Assembly (NCBI GenBank): GCA_051955985.1
Contig: JBQCGD010000041.1
Coordinates: forward strand, 1-64,000
DNA: 64,000 nucleotides
Source of the DNA: DATKPA01 sp051955985
GTDB lineage: Bacteria > Planctomycetota > Phycisphaerae > WQYP01
Reading direction: 5' to 3'
Within the stretch, counting starts at the first letter, position 1. Each line of letters opens with the position of its first letter. The translations under genes were made by a program, and so were the position numbers. Positions 1 through 10,752 of this stretch are shown here, one piece after another. The notes beneath the pieces are model-generated. The model had not been told where the DNA came from. It saw nothing but the letters and a program-made list of their open reading frames with translations, and searched no databases.

Positions 1-605
1 CCCTCAAACCCCACCCCCTCCACCGAACGCACCCCCTCACTCTTCCCCGGCCGCCGAGACTTCATCAGCCCCAAAATCCCCCCATCCTCAGGCCACTCCC
101 CCAACTTCTTCAAATAAGCATTCCGGTACGGCGTAAACACCGAATACACCGTCCCCGCCCCCGTCAAAATCTCCTCCTCCTCAAACACCACCGAATCCTT
201 AAACCCACGCACCCGAACCCCCGCCCGCTCCCCCTCCATCTCCAACCGCTCATCCATCACCATCTGGTCCGGCTCATACTCCTTGTTGAACGTCACCATC
301 TCCGCCCCCACCTCCCGCACCAAATCCATCACCACCTTCACCGGATCCCGCCCTGTCCGCACCACCAGCGGAATATTCCTCCCCTCCCGCGCCGTCTCCA
401 ACTCGCGCAGCGACTCCAGCCAGAATTTCATCTGAAACCCACCCACCTTCCCCGCCTCCGCGCGCATCCACCGCGGATCAATCACAAACACCCCCACCAC
501 CGCCTCCCCCTCCCGCGCCGCCGCCAAAAGCCCCGTGTTGTCGCGCACCCGAAAGTCGCGACGAAACCAATGCACCGCCGTCTTCTGCCCAACTGTCTTC
601 GCCAT
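1..605 (-). CDS. phr: Deoxyribodipyrimidine photolyase / cryptochrome family, N-terminal part (3' end outside window)
   Basis: The reverse strand is open from an ATG at 605 to the window edge, about 201 codons. The product starts MAKTVGQKTAVHWFRRDFRV and continues with RDNTGLLAAAREGEAVVGVF, the usual opening of the photolyase alpha/beta antenna domain. Further on it has FNKEYEP and YSVFTPYRNAY, both family signatures. Photolyases use blue light and FAD to split cyclobutane pyrimidine dimers in DNA. The FAD-binding C-terminal half lies outside the window, so a repair photolyase cannot be separated from a cryptochrome. Codons end mostly in G on the coding strand, matching the C-rich plus strand here. 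Confidence 0.9.
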   Translation of the reverse strand, partial: MAKTVGQKTAVHWFRRDFRVRDNTGLLAAAREGEAVVGVFVIDPRWMRAEAGKVGGFQMKFWLESLRELETAREGRNIPLVVRTGRDPVKVVMDLVREVGAEMVTFNKEYEPDQMVMDERLEMEGERAGVRVRGFKDSVVFEEEEILTGAGTVYSVFTPYRNAYLKKLGEWPEDGGILGLMKSRRPGKSEGVRSVEGVGFE

Positions 606-832
606 TCCGAAAAACTCCACGCAAAAGCGTGGACACCCTAAGCCCCCCGGCGATCCCCCATCAAGTGCGCACTTCTACCAGCGGGCCCCCCCACATCCCC
701 CCGACATCCCCCGCACAACCCCCTGCGCGCACCCCTCCTCCCCCTCGCACTCCCCTGCTGCGAACTGCAAACGTAGCACGTGGATGCACCAAATCCCTCC
801 CGAAACCCGCCCGCAACCCTCCCCAAACCGAC

Positions 833-921
833 CAAAAGGTGCCCAAAAAGGTACCCAAAAGGTACCCAAAACGTGCCCAAAATGTTCCCCAACTGATCCC
901 CAACTGTTCCCCAACCCCTCC
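833..921. repeat. Degenerate 11-bp tandem repeat, about 8 units
   Basis: Eight consecutive units, seven of 11 bp and one of 12 bp, follow the pattern CAAAAGGTACC drifting to CCAACTGTTCC. The array fills most of the gap between the photolyase start and the small gene ending at 924 and begins a few bases past that gene's stop. All reverse frames are open across it because the unit contains no stop, which makes spurious ORFs. The rest of the 606-923 gap is C-rich and shows no gene. Confidence 0.8.
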
Positions 922-923
922 GC

Positions 924-1163
924 CTACCGCTCGTCCACCCGCTGCAGCGCCTCAATGACATCCGCCTTCTGCAGCGAAGCTCCCTTCAACAACGCCGCCA
1001 GCGCCTCCTGAAACGACACCCCCGTATCCCGCTGCGCCAGCTCAAACGCACGCCCCAGCAATTGGAACGCGCCACACTTCTCCGCCGCACACTGCTGCTC
1101 CCACCGCGTGGTAGGCTCGCCAGCGTGATCCCAGAATTCCAGTACGACTTTTACTTTTGCCAC
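924..1163 (-). CDS. Small hypothetical protein (79 aa)
   Basis: The open frame extends further upstream, but a GTG at 1163 is the better start: GGAG lies about 8 bases before it (reverse strand, 1164-1177), and the protein then begins with a compact MAKVKVVLEFWDHAGE segment. The rest is soluble, with a helix-rich C-terminal half (SFQEALAALLKG, ADVIEALQRVDER). No family is recognised. It lies alone, divergent from the TPR gene, with the 11-bp array directly downstream. A coding assignment is supported by the ribosome binding site and by sensible amino-acid composition rather than by homology. Confidence 0.55.
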   Translation of the reverse strand: MAKVKVVLEFWDHAGEPTTRWEQQCAAEKCGAFQLLGRAFELAQRDTGVSFQEALAALLKGASLQKADVIEALQRVDER

Positions 1164-1499
1164 GTTACATCTCCATCGACTGCACAACCCCTCATGCAGC
1201 CAAGAACATCGGCGATCCACCTTTGCGTCAAAACGTAGACGCCGTCGCCACTTACATTCATGCCTCCAAGCTCAGCACAAGCAAATACTCTGATCGACAT
1301 TTTTCATACAAAACACACGAACTCCTTGAAAAGGGGACACACTGTCCTGCCCCAAACTCCCCCCGACTTCACTAACCGCGCCAGCCCCTCCACGGCAGAG
1401 TCAATCTGGTTTGGCACCGGTTTCGTTATCCCCATCGTGCGGCCGTGCTTTTGTGGGAGCGCAGGCGTGGAATTGTTCGCTTTCCGCAATGAGGATCGC
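1164..1499. other. Divergent intergenic region, no gene seen
   Basis: This 336-bp gap separates a reverse and a forward gene and must hold promoters for both. It contains an A/T-richer patch near 1280-1335 and a short inverted repeat, GGACA-CAC-TGTCC, near 1337-1349. No convincing coding frame or RNA gene is visible. A longer forward frame reads through from 1260, but its first 80 codons look unlike protein. Confidence 0.5.
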
Positions 1500-2165
1500 A
1501 TGGTGTTGACGTTGACTTGGTTAAGCACCGCAGTGATGGCCCCCGCAGCAATCGCCCGCCGCGCCATGAAACAGGGCCACGCCGCCCTCGCACGCAAAAA
1601 TTTCATCGCCGCCCGACCCCACCTCGAACGCGCCGCCCGCTACGAACCCCTCCGCGAAGAAGCCATCTGCCTCATGGCCGAAGCCTCCCTCTACGCCGGC
1701 AAGGCCGCCGACGCCCTCTACGCCCTCAACACCCTCCTCATGGAACAGGACCAGTACGGCAAGCCCCGCTCCCCCCGCGTCCGCCTCCTCCGGGGCATCG
1801 CTGGCTGCATCCTCGGCCGCGCCACCGCCGCCCGCCGCGAACTCGCCGCAATCCCGAAAACCCAAGCCTCCGTGGATGAGCTCCTCGCCGCCGCCCAGGC
1901 ATGCATCCTTTCCGAAGATTATCCCGGTGCCCAGCAACTGCTCGATTCCCTCGATGCCCACCAGCTCGGGGCCGGGGCCGTCGCCGCGCGCGTTCAGCTT
2001 TGCCGCGCCGCAATCTATTATCGGACCGGCCGTTACAGCAAGGCACTTGATGCGCTCCCTGCCCCGCACGACTGCTCCCCGCCCGATGCCTCCCTCTGCC
2101 GCCAGATCCGTCGCGGAATTGAGCAGCGCCTCCAGCGGGATGCGCACGTGGAGCTCGTCCACTAA
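1500..2165 (+). CDS. TPR-repeat protein (221 aa)
   Basis: The product is alanine/leucine-rich and made of paired helices typical of tetratricopeptide repeats: HAALARKNFIAARPHLERAA, EAICLMAEASLYAGKAADAL, a third unit around LLAAAQACILSEDYPGAQQL and a last one at AAIYYRTGRYSKALDAL. Such proteins act as protein-protein scaffolds. I place the start at the ATG at 1500 (GAGGA about 4 bases upstream); an alternative ATG lies at 1536 and the frame is open back to 1260. The N-terminal stretch LTLTWLSTAVMAPAAIA is mildly hydrophobic but not a clear signal peptide. The partner is unknown. Confidence 0.7.
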   Translation: MVLTLTWLSTAVMAPAAIARRAMKQGHAALARKNFIAARPHLERAARYEPLREEAICLMAEASLYAGKAADALYALNTLLMEQDQYGKPRSPRVRLLRGIAGCILGRATAARRELAAIPKTQASVDELLAAAQACILSEDYPGAQQLLDSLDAHQLGAGAVAARVQLCRAAIYYRTGRYSKALDALPAPHDCSPPDASLCRQIRRGIEQRLQRDAHVELVH

Positions 2166-2269
2166 AAGGGGAGCGGGAGCGACCGGTATAACTACCTTCA
2201 TTTCAAGTATTTGCCACCACCCCGCCGATGGGGATTTCTGCCTTATTGCTTCGCGTCCCGGCAGAAACC

Positions 2270-2278
2270 TGCTATACT
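2270..2278 (+). promoter_or_regulatory. Extended -10 promoter candidate for the sigma-54 activator gene
   Basis: TGC-TATACT (2270-2278) matches an extended -10 element about 95 bases before the ATG at 2374. No good -35 hexamer sits 17 bases upstream, which is tolerated for extended -10 promoters. It lies just before the inverted repeat at 2293-2352. Confidence 0.4.
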
Positions 2279-2292
2279 GCTCATTAAATAAG

Positions 2293-2352
2293 CAGTGATT
2301 AACAGCCCAGATTTATCGTATTCGAGAAAATTTGAGTTTTGCTTAATCACTG
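2293..2352. promoter_or_regulatory. 10-bp perfect inverted repeat in the leader of the sigma-54 activator
   Basis: CAGTGATTAA at 2293-2302 is exactly repeated in inverse orientation as TTAATCACTG at 2343-2352, 40 bp apart. The flanks AGCCCAG and CTGGGC add imperfect pairing. The DNA between is A/T-rich. It could be a paired operator for autoregulation or a stem in the 5' leader. Confidence 0.5.
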
Positions 2353-2373
2353 GGCAGGTGAGGACGGGTTGCA

Positions 2374-4221
<1,848 letters not shown>

Positions 4222-4269
4222 GGAGGCGGGTGCGGGGCGGAACCGGGCTGGAGGCAGTACAATTTCCGG

Positions 4270-5991
4270 ATGCAGCGCGCGATTTCTCAACGGCCGTGGC
4301 TTGTTCCGGCGATCCTGATTCTGCTCACGGTGGTGGTGTACCTCCCCGTGCTGACCAGCGGCGGGTTCATCTGGGATGATGACAACTATATCACCGCCAA
4401 CAAGTTAATGACCGAGCCGGGGGGGCTGGTTGCCATCTGGACCGCACCGTGGCAGTCACCGCAGTATTACCCAATTGTGATGAGCATGTTTTGGGGGGAA
4501 TTTCAACTCTTTGGGATGCATCCCTTTGGGTATCACCTGGTGAACGTGCTGCTGCATGGGGCCAGCGCGGTGCTGGTGTGGCTGATTCTGCGCCGGCTGG
4601 AGGTGCCCGGGGCGCTGTTTGCGGCGGCAGTGTTCGTCGCGCATCCTGTGATGGTGGAATCGGTTGCGTGGGTGACGGAGGGGAAAAATGTGCTTTCGAC
4701 GGTTTTTTACCTGCTGGCCGCATGGAGTTACCTGCGGTTTGAGCGGATCGGCGGGGGCGGCGAGGGCGCGGGGCGGTCGTGGGCGTGGTACGGGGCGGCG
4801 GCGGGGTTCTTTCTGCTGGCGCTCATGAGCAAGTCGGTGACGGCCACGCTGCCGGTCGCACTCGTGATTGTGTTGTGGTATCGCTGGCGGCGCGTGCAGT
4901 TGTCGGATTTCCTCCCGCTGTTGCCGATGGTGCTCGTCGGCGCCGCGTACGGGCTTTTCACCGCCTACCTGGAGCGCAACCGGGTGGGGGCGGTGGGGCC
5001 GGAGTGGGATTTTTCGTGGATGGATCGGGTGCTGATCGCGGGGCGGGCGATTTGTTTTTATGTCACGAAACTGCTGGCGCCGGTGAACCTTGTGTTCATT
5101 TACCCGCGATGGAAGGTGAGTGCGGGCGCGGTGTGGCAGTACGTTTTCCCGCTGCTGGCGGTGGGGGGGATTGCGGGGTCTTTTGCGGTGCGGCGGAAAT
5201 ATCCGGGCGTGCTGGCGGCGGTCTTGTTCTTCGTGGTGACGCTCTTTCCGGCGCTCGGGTTCTTCAACATTTACCCGATGCGGTTCAGCTTCGTCGCGGA
5301 TCACTTTCAATACCTCGCGGCCATTGGAATGCTGGCGCTTTTCGCGGCGGCAGCGACCTGGCTTGTGCGGCTTCTGCGGCCGGAAGTCCGATGGGTCCTG
5401 GGCTCGATCGTCATCGCCGGTCTCGCAACGCTCTCCATGGCGAGCGAAACGCAGTACCGCGACGAGGGGACCTTGTGGCGGCAGACAATCGTGAAGAATC
5501 CGGACGCGTGGATTGCGTATGAGAACCTGGGGATCCTGGAGTTCAATGCGCAGCATTACAATGCGGCGGTGGAGGATTTTGAGCGGTCACTGAAACTGAA
5601 GCCGGAGAACCACTCGGGGATTTATGCAAACCTTGGGAACGGGTACCTGCTGCTCGGACGGGTGGAGGATGCGGAGCGGACGTATCGGGCGGGGCTGGCG
5701 GTGCCGGCGGATCCGGTGACGCATGCGGCGATCGCGAACGGATTGGGGACGTTGTACGCGCGGCAGAAGGATTTGGGGCGGGCGGCGGAGATGTTCCGGG
5801 CGGCGGTGGCGTCGGATCCGAAGCTGGTGTCGGGGTGGGTGAACCTGGCGTATGCGGAGTTCTTGTCGGGAGATGTGGGGCGGGCGCGGAAGGACGTAGG
5901 GAAGGCGCTGGCTCTGGAGCCGGGGAATGAGAAGGCGAAGGGGCTGCAGGCGCAACTGGAATCGCCGGCGACTGCCACACGTCCGCGTTGA
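4270..5991 (+). CDS. Polytopic membrane protein with GT-C-like N-terminus and C-terminal TPRs (573 aa)
   Basis: The first TM helix (LVPAILILLTVVVYLPVL) is followed by FIWDDDNYI, an acidic first-loop motif typical of GT-C glycosyltransferases and TMTC-type proteins. About ten TM segments run to residue ~390. The C-terminal 160 residues are TPRs (WIAYENLGILEFNAQHYNAA, GIYANLGNGYLLLGRVEDAE, KLVSGWVNLAYAEFLSGDVG). This architecture is common in planctomycetes and usually annotated only as a TPR protein. By analogy it may transfer a lipid-linked sugar to an exported protein, but donor and acceptor are unknown. It starts 48 bp after the sigma-54 activator on the same strand. Confidence 0.8.
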   Translation: MQRAISQRPWLVPAILILLTVVVYLPVLTSGGFIWDDDNYITANKLMTEPGGLVAIWTAPWQSPQYYPIVMSMFWGEFQLFGMHPFGYHLVNVLLHGASAVLVWLILRRLEVPGALFAAAVFVAHPVMVESVAWVTEGKNVLSTVFYLLAAWSYLRFERIGGGGEGAGRSWAWYGAAAGFFLLALMSKSVTATLPVALVIVLWYRWRRVQLSDFLPLLPMVLVGAAYGLFTAYLERNRVGAVGPEWDFSWMDRVLIAGRAICFYVTKLLAPVNLVFIYPRWKVSAGAVWQYVFPLLAVGGIAGSFAVRRKYPGVLAAVLFFVVTLFPALGFFNIYPMRFSFVADHFQYLAAIGMLALFAAAATWLVRLLRPEVRWVLGSIVIAGLATLSMASETQYRDEGTLWRQTIVKNPDAWIAYENLGILEFNAQHYNAAVEDFERSLKLKPENHSGIYANLGNGYLLLGRVEDAERTYRAGLAVPADPVTHAAIANGLGTLYARQKDLGRAAEMFRAAVASDPKLVSGWVNLAYAEFLSGDVGRARKDVGKALALEPGNEKAKGLQAQLESPATATRPR

Positions 5992-6050
5992 ACATGCGGA
6001 AGGAGCAGGCGGCCAGTACCCAATGCCTCCCGGCCGCCTGCTGCGTTGCT

Positions 6051-7516
6051 TTAGAACTTGAGCTGGAGCTGGGCGCGGAAGATGACGTCCTGGGTGTTGA
6101 TGGCTGTATCAATGCAGGAGTTGGTGTAGGCGGCTTCGTTGGGGATGAAGGTGACGTCGCTTTGAATTTTGAGGTTATGGGCGAACATGTAGTAGTTGAG
6201 TCCCAGGGCGTATTCTTCCATGCGGTTGGGGCCGCCTTCGGTGAGGAGCTGGCCTGCGCGGGCGACGACTTCCCAGTTGTTGGTGAGCATGTAGCCGACC
6301 TGGCCATAGTAGCCGGCTTCGAAGAAGCTGGTGGCTGGGATGGAGGTGGTGACGCCGTCACCGGGGTTCTGATTGACCTGCTGGAAGTAGGCGGCGCCGA
6401 GGAGTGAAATGCCGCGGTATTTGGCGGCGGCGTCGACAGTGGCGCGGTACAGATCGCCATTCAGAGTATAGCGCCGGCGAATCCGGGCGAGGGCTGGGTG
6501 GAGAGACCGGGGATGGTGGCATTTCCCTGAGGGCTCGGGAACGCGTCCTTGCTGGTGTTTGCGGATTCGTATCCGGCGGCGGCGCCGAGTTGCCACGCAA
6601 GGGAGGAATTATCAGCGCGGCGGTCGGGCTCATCGAGGAAGTCGGCGATTTTTCCCGCGCCGACGAATTGGGTACGCGCATAAAAGGCGAGGCGATTGTC
6701 AGTGGCTCCGGTAAAGGGGCTGGTGCTGCTGGTGTTGATTTCGGAGACGCGGCCGAGGTTATTGGTTTTTTGGCCGTTGTTCATGTTGAGCTCATAGGAC
6801 CAGCGGTCTTTCACGGGCTGGCCGAAGAGGCTGGCGCCGAGGGAGCGGATGGGGTCGAAGGGGATGAGGACGGTGGGGAAGTCGACAAATTCCTGGCCGG
6901 CAAACGTGTATTCGGCGCGGGAGAAGGGTGTGACGAAGGAACCGACGCGGAAGTTGAGCGCGTCATTGAAGCGGTAAGCGATGTAAGCATCCTGGAGTTG
7001 GAAGAAGCTCTGGTCGGATTTGCCGGCGAAGTCGCAGCCGAAATCGCCGGAGATGTTGAAGGTGACATTAGGGGAGAATGCGTTGCCGGAGAAGATGATG
7101 CGGGCGCGGCGGATATCGAAGCCGCTGGCGTTGCCCGAGCGGGGTTTGGTGGCGAAGTCGGAGCCGTGAACGAAGTGGTCCTGGGCGAAGGTGTATCGGA
7201 GCTGCATGATGCCGCCGACCGCGAGACGGAAGTTGGCATCAGGGGACTGGATGTAAAAGCCATTGTTGTAGCCGGCGAGGGGGAGGGACTTGTCGCAGGT
7301 CCTGGCGTCGGCAATGGCGGAATCAACGATGGCGCGGATCTGTGCGGCGCGGGCGTCGGTCATCCAGTTCTGGTTTTGCTGCTGTTCGAGCTCGGCGACG
7401 CGTGCCGAGAGCTGGCGGACGGTTGCCTGAAGGTCCTGATCTTCCGCCCGGGCAGGGTTTGCTGCACAAATTGCAGCGACTGCACAAAGCGCCAGAGTCG
7501 TCTTCGACTTAAACAT
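6051..7516 (-). pseudogene. OprO/OprP-type phosphate-selective porin, interrupted by an apparent frameshift near 6471-6475
   Basis: The ATG at 7516 has GGAGG 4 bases upstream and opens a signal peptide (MFKSKTTLALCAVAAICAAN, cleavage near ANPARA). A short coiled coil (LRQLSARVAELEQQQ type) follows, then porin strands: GFYIQSPDANFRLAVGG, FDIRRARIIFSG, SFFQLQDAYIAYRF and FRVGSFVTPFSRAEY. The frame stops at 6461 after GFAGAIL, but the next reverse frame continues seamlessly from YTLNGDLYRATVDAA to the terminal strand VIFRAQLQLKF ending at 6051. Joining both gives about 488 residues, normal for this family. The restoring change is equivalent to one missing base around 6471-6475. It may be a sequencing error, a recent null allele or phase variation. 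The family forms outer-membrane channels for phosphate or other anions. Confidence 0.82.
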
Positions 7517-7735
7517 AGTGCCTCCAAAATATTTCCAAATGAATCTGGGGCACTCATCGGCGGGGCGGGTGGAGCCCTCCACCCTAAAGGCGAGAGAGCG
7601 TTTTTCCTTACCTTGAACAGGTTTCAGATTCAGAAATTCTCCTAGGCGGGGTTGCGACGATAGCGAAAGCAACTTTCCGGCGAATGCCATTTTCAGGCAT
7701 TGGCTATTTGTTTTTTTGTTCAGGAGAGACGAACC

Positions 7736-9286
7736 ATGGCAGGTATGTTCAAAACGATCCGGGGGCGCATGTTGCTGATCCCGGGGGCAACGCTGGCGGT
7801 GATGCTTGGGGTGCAGTTCATCAATGAAAAGATCAACCGGGACCTGCTGAGGGATCATGTATTGCCGCAGTTTGAGGAGCAGGTGATGCATGGGCACCGC
7901 AACGAGTTGAAGACCGCGGTGGATGTAGAGGCGACACTGCTTGCCCAGCTCGTTGCACCCCTCAAGACAAGAGAGCAGCGGGCAGAGGCGATCACGGCGC
8001 AAACGGATCCGTTACGGTTTATGACCGACGGGTCCGGGTATTTCTTTACGTATTTCATGGATGGCACACGCATCAATATTCCCACGAACAAGTCGCTTAA
8101 CGGGAAGAAAACGCAGGACATGAAAGACCCAGACGGCGTTTATTTCATCAAGGAATTCGAGAAAGCTGCCACGGCGGGAGGAGGATTTGTAGCGTACCGA
8201 TTCGAGAAGGTGGGGCAAGGGGTTCAGCCGAAACTGAGTTACGTGAAGCCAGTGGCGGGGACCGATATTTATGTCGGCGCGGGCGTGTACACGGACGACG
8301 TGAAGGAGGAATCCGCCAAGCTGCAGGCAGGCGTGGCCGCGGCATCCATGCAGGCGTTGAAGCTGCGGCTGGTGCTGCTTGCATCAGCCGTGACGCTGGT
8401 GGTCGGGGCGTCGTGGATGATCGGGCGGAGCATTGTGAAGCGGCTGGCGAGGGGTGCGAACGCGCTGGCGGCGGGATCGGAGCAGACGAGCGCCGCGGCG
8501 GGTCAGATTGCAACCGCAAGCCAGACGCTCGCGCAGGGAGCATCCGAGCAGGCCGCATCCATCACCGAAACGACGAGTGCCGTCGAGCAGCTTGCAACGA
8601 CAACCAAGAGCAATGCCGGAGCGGTGACACGAGCGCGCGGTATGTCGGAGGAAGTTCGCAGGGCGACAGTGGCGGGAGATGCGTCGATGAAGCGGATGGA
8701 TGAAGCAATTCGGAAGATCGAGTCTTCCGCGCATGAAACGGCAAAGATCAGCCGGGCGATCAATGACATTGCGTTTCAGACGAACCTGCTGGCGCTGAAC
8801 GCGGCGGTGGAGGCTGCGCGGGCAGGAGAAGCAGGGAAGGGCTTTGCGGTGGTGGCGGAGGAAGTCAGGAACCTGGCGATGCGGTCGGCGGAGGCGGCGG
8901 CGAACACAACCGAGTTGCTGGAGGAGGCCGCGGGTTCCGCGAAGCAGGGCGTGGAGATTGCGGGCGAAGTGGTAGGGGCGTTCGCGGCAATCGAGAATCA
9001 GACGAAGAGCATGGGGGCGGTGATAGAAGAGATCGCGTCGGCGGCGGATGTGCAGGCTGCGGGGATTGAGCAGATCAGCTCGGCGATGGAGCAGATGGAC
9101 AAGGTCACGCAATCCAATGCGGCATCGGCGGAGGAAACGGCGGCGGCCGCGGAGGAACTGGCGAGCCAGACGACGGAGGTGGATCGCACAGTGACGGATT
9201 TGCGCCTGCTGGTGGGAGAAAAGGTCCGCAACTCGCCGCGCAAGGGGGAACGTCAGGCCGTGGCGGCGGCGAGGTCGGTGAAGTAG
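7736..9286 (+). CDS. Methyl-accepting chemotaxis protein with a periplasmic Cache domain, apparently without HAMP (516 aa)
   Basis: I choose the ATG at 7736 (GGAGAG about 8 bases upstream) over the upstream frame start at 7700. The first TM helix (LLIPGATLAVMLGVQFI) is followed by a single-Cache sensor segment (GSGYFFTYFMDGTRINIP, KLSYVKPVAGTDIYVGAGVY). The second TM helix lies near residue 210-230. The signalling domain includes the conserved hairpin tip DIAFQTNLLALNAAVEAARA near 342. After the second TM the sequence goes through VKRLARGANALAAGSEQTSA into the coiled-coil signalling domain, and I see no full-length HAMP. No che genes are nearby, so it is an orphan receptor. Its last 34 bp overlap the convergent aroA 3' end. 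Confidence 0.93.
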   Translation: MAGMFKTIRGRMLLIPGATLAVMLGVQFINEKINRDLLRDHVLPQFEEQVMHGHRNELKTAVDVEATLLAQLVAPLKTREQRAEAITAQTDPLRFMTDGSGYFFTYFMDGTRINIPTNKSLNGKKTQDMKDPDGVYFIKEFEKAATAGGGFVAYRFEKVGQGVQPKLSYVKPVAGTDIYVGAGVYTDDVKEESAKLQAGVAAASMQALKLRLVLLASAVTLVVGASWMIGRSIVKRLARGANALAAGSEQTSAAAGQIATASQTLAQGASEQAASITETTSAVEQLATTTKSNAGAVTRARGMSEEVRRATVAGDASMKRMDEAIRKIESSAHETAKISRAINDIAFQTNLLALNAAVEAARAGEAGKGFAVVAEEVRNLAMRSAEAAANTTELLEEAAGSAKQGVEIAGEVVGAFAAIENQTKSMGAVIEEIASAADVQAAGIEQISSAMEQMDKVTQSNAASAEETAAAAEELASQTTEVDRTVTDLRLLVGEKVRNSPRKGERQAVAAARSVK

Positions 9287-10575
9287 TCGGGGTAGGTTTT
9301 GGCGGTGCATTTGGGGTCGAGGATGCGGATGCCACTTGATCGGAGGCCGGCGATGGCGAAGGACATGGCCATGCGGTGGTCGTCGTAGGTGGCGATGCTG
9401 GCGGGGGTGAGCGCGTTGCCCGGTGGGGGGGTGATGGTGATGGAGTCGCGGGTGGTTTGGACCTGGGCGCCGAGTTTTTTGAGTTCGGTTTCCAGGGCGG
9501 CGAGGCGGTCGGTTTCTTTGACGCGGAGGTTCCAGACGTTGCGGACCGTGGTGGTGCCTTGAGCGAAGAGGGCGACGACGGCGAGGGTTTGGACCATGTC
9601 GGGGATGTGGTTCATGTCGACATCGATGGCGGAGAGTTTGCCGTCGGAAGGGGCGGCGACGGTGATGGCGTTGGGTTGCCAGGTGACCTGTGCGCCCATT
9701 TTTTGGAGGAGGTCGGCGAAGGCGACATCGCCCTGGAGGCTGTTTTCGCTCAGGCCTTCGATGGTGATGCTGGAGCCGGGGATGATGGCGGCGGCGGCGA
9801 GGAAGTAGCTGGCGTTGCTGGCGTCGGGTTCGATGGCGTACTGGCGGGGCTGGTATCTGGCGGTGGGGATCTGGATGGCGCGCGAGGTGGTTTGGCCGCA
9901 CTGGTCGTGCACGTGAACGGGGACGCCGAACTGTTCCATCATGCGGAGGGTCATGGTCACGTAAGGTTCGCTGGTGACGGGGCCGAGGAGGGAGACGGTG
10001 ACGTCGTTGTCGGCGTAGGGGGCGGCCATGAGGATGGCGGAGATGTATTGGGAGGATTTGGCGTCGGCGAACTGGCAGCCGCCACCGGCGAGGCCGCGGC
10101 CCTTGATGCGGATAGGGGGGTACCCTTTGGCGAGGTCGTAGTGGATGTCGGCGCCGAGGGTTTGGAGTTGATCGACGAGCTGGTCGATGGGGCGCTGGCG
10201 CATGCGGGGGATGCCGTCGAGGATGTATTCGGAGTGGCCGAGGGAGAGCATGGCGGCGAGGAAGCGGATGGTGGTGCCGGAGTTTCCGCAACTGATAGGC
10301 GCCGGGCCGGGGGGCGGGGGGGGGATGTCGGCGCCGCGGCCGGTGATGGCGACGGTGCGGGCGGCCTGGTTCATGCGGAGATCGTAGCCGAGGGTCTGGA
10401 GGGCGTTGATCATTTGCCAGGTGTCGTCGGCGAAGAGGACGCCGGAGAGTTCGGAGGTGCCATCGGCGAGTGCGGCGAGGGGGAGTGCGCGGTTGGTGAT
10501 GGATTTGCTGCCGGGGACGCGGACGGTTTTGCGGAAGGGGGCGGGGACGGGGTGGATGTCGATGAAATCGGGCAC
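9253..10575 (-). CDS. aroA: 3-phosphoshikimate 1-carboxyvinyltransferase (EPSP synthase), 440 aa
   Basis: It joins phosphoenolpyruvate to shikimate-3-phosphate in the chorismate pathway (cytoplasm). Visible motifs: VPGSKSITNRALPLAAL (residues 20-36, with the conserved Lys at 24), GNSGTTIRFLAAML (97-110, the PEP/glyphosate loop), MRQRPIDQLVDQL, AKSSQYISAIL, IEPDASNASYFLAAAA and RVKETDRLAALETEL near 347 with the catalytic Glu. The GNSGTT loop is the variant seen in many non-enteric AroA proteins; glyphosate sensitivity cannot be read from it. Length is normal. The start is a GTG at 10575 with AAGGTG upstream. Its 3' end overlaps the convergent chemoreceptor gene by 34 bp. Confidence 0.96.
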   Translation of the reverse strand: MPDFIDIHPVPAPFRKTVRVPGSKSITNRALPLAALADGTSELSGVLFADDTWQMINALQTLGYDLRMNQAARTVAITGRGADIPPPPPGPAPISCGNSGTTIRFLAAMLSLGHSEYILDGIPRMRQRPIDQLVDQLQTLGADIHYDLAKGYPPIRIKGRGLAGGGCQFADAKSSQYISAILMAAPYADNDVTVSLLGPVTSEPYVTMTLRMMEQFGVPVHVHDQCGQTTSRAIQIPTARYQPRQYAIEPDASNASYFLAAAAIIPGSSITIEGLSENSLQGDVAFADLLQKMGAQVTWQPNAITVAAPSDGKLSAIDVDMNHIPDMVQTLAVVALFAQGTTTVRNVWNLRVKETDRLAALETELKKLGAQVQTTRDSITITPPPGNALTPASIATYDDHRMAMSFAIAGLRSSGIRILDPKCTAKTYPDYFTDLAAATA

Positions 10576-10727
10576 CGGGGCACCTTGCGCGAGGGGAAAA
10601 AAAGAGATTTTAATCGATTGGGGAGGGTTTGGCGCGGGGTGGGGTCAACGGATTCGATGCTATCCGCTTTGTTTACTCTGCGCGCCTCTGCGCCCAGGGA
10701 CGGGCGATCTGTGGGAAGGGCGGGAAT

Positions 10728-10747
10728 AGCCGACGGGGGCGTCGGCT
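10728..10747 (-). terminator. Stop-codon-linked palindrome, copy 1 (REP-like hairpin)
   Basis: AGCCGACG-GGGG-CGTCGGCT (10728-10747) lies directly downstream of the TAA (10755-10753) of the reverse-strand HEAT-like gene. Read on the gene's strand, the stop is followed by AGTGG and then the 8-bp stem with a CCCC loop. The same arrangement recurs at 45616-45635 and 59773-59792. Confidence 0.7.
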
Positions 10748-10752
10748 CCACT

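Noticed and set aside
9253..9286. 34-bp overlap of chemoreceptor and aroA 3' ends as a possible misannotation
   Set aside because: Both C-termini are sensible for their families; convergent overlaps of this size occur.
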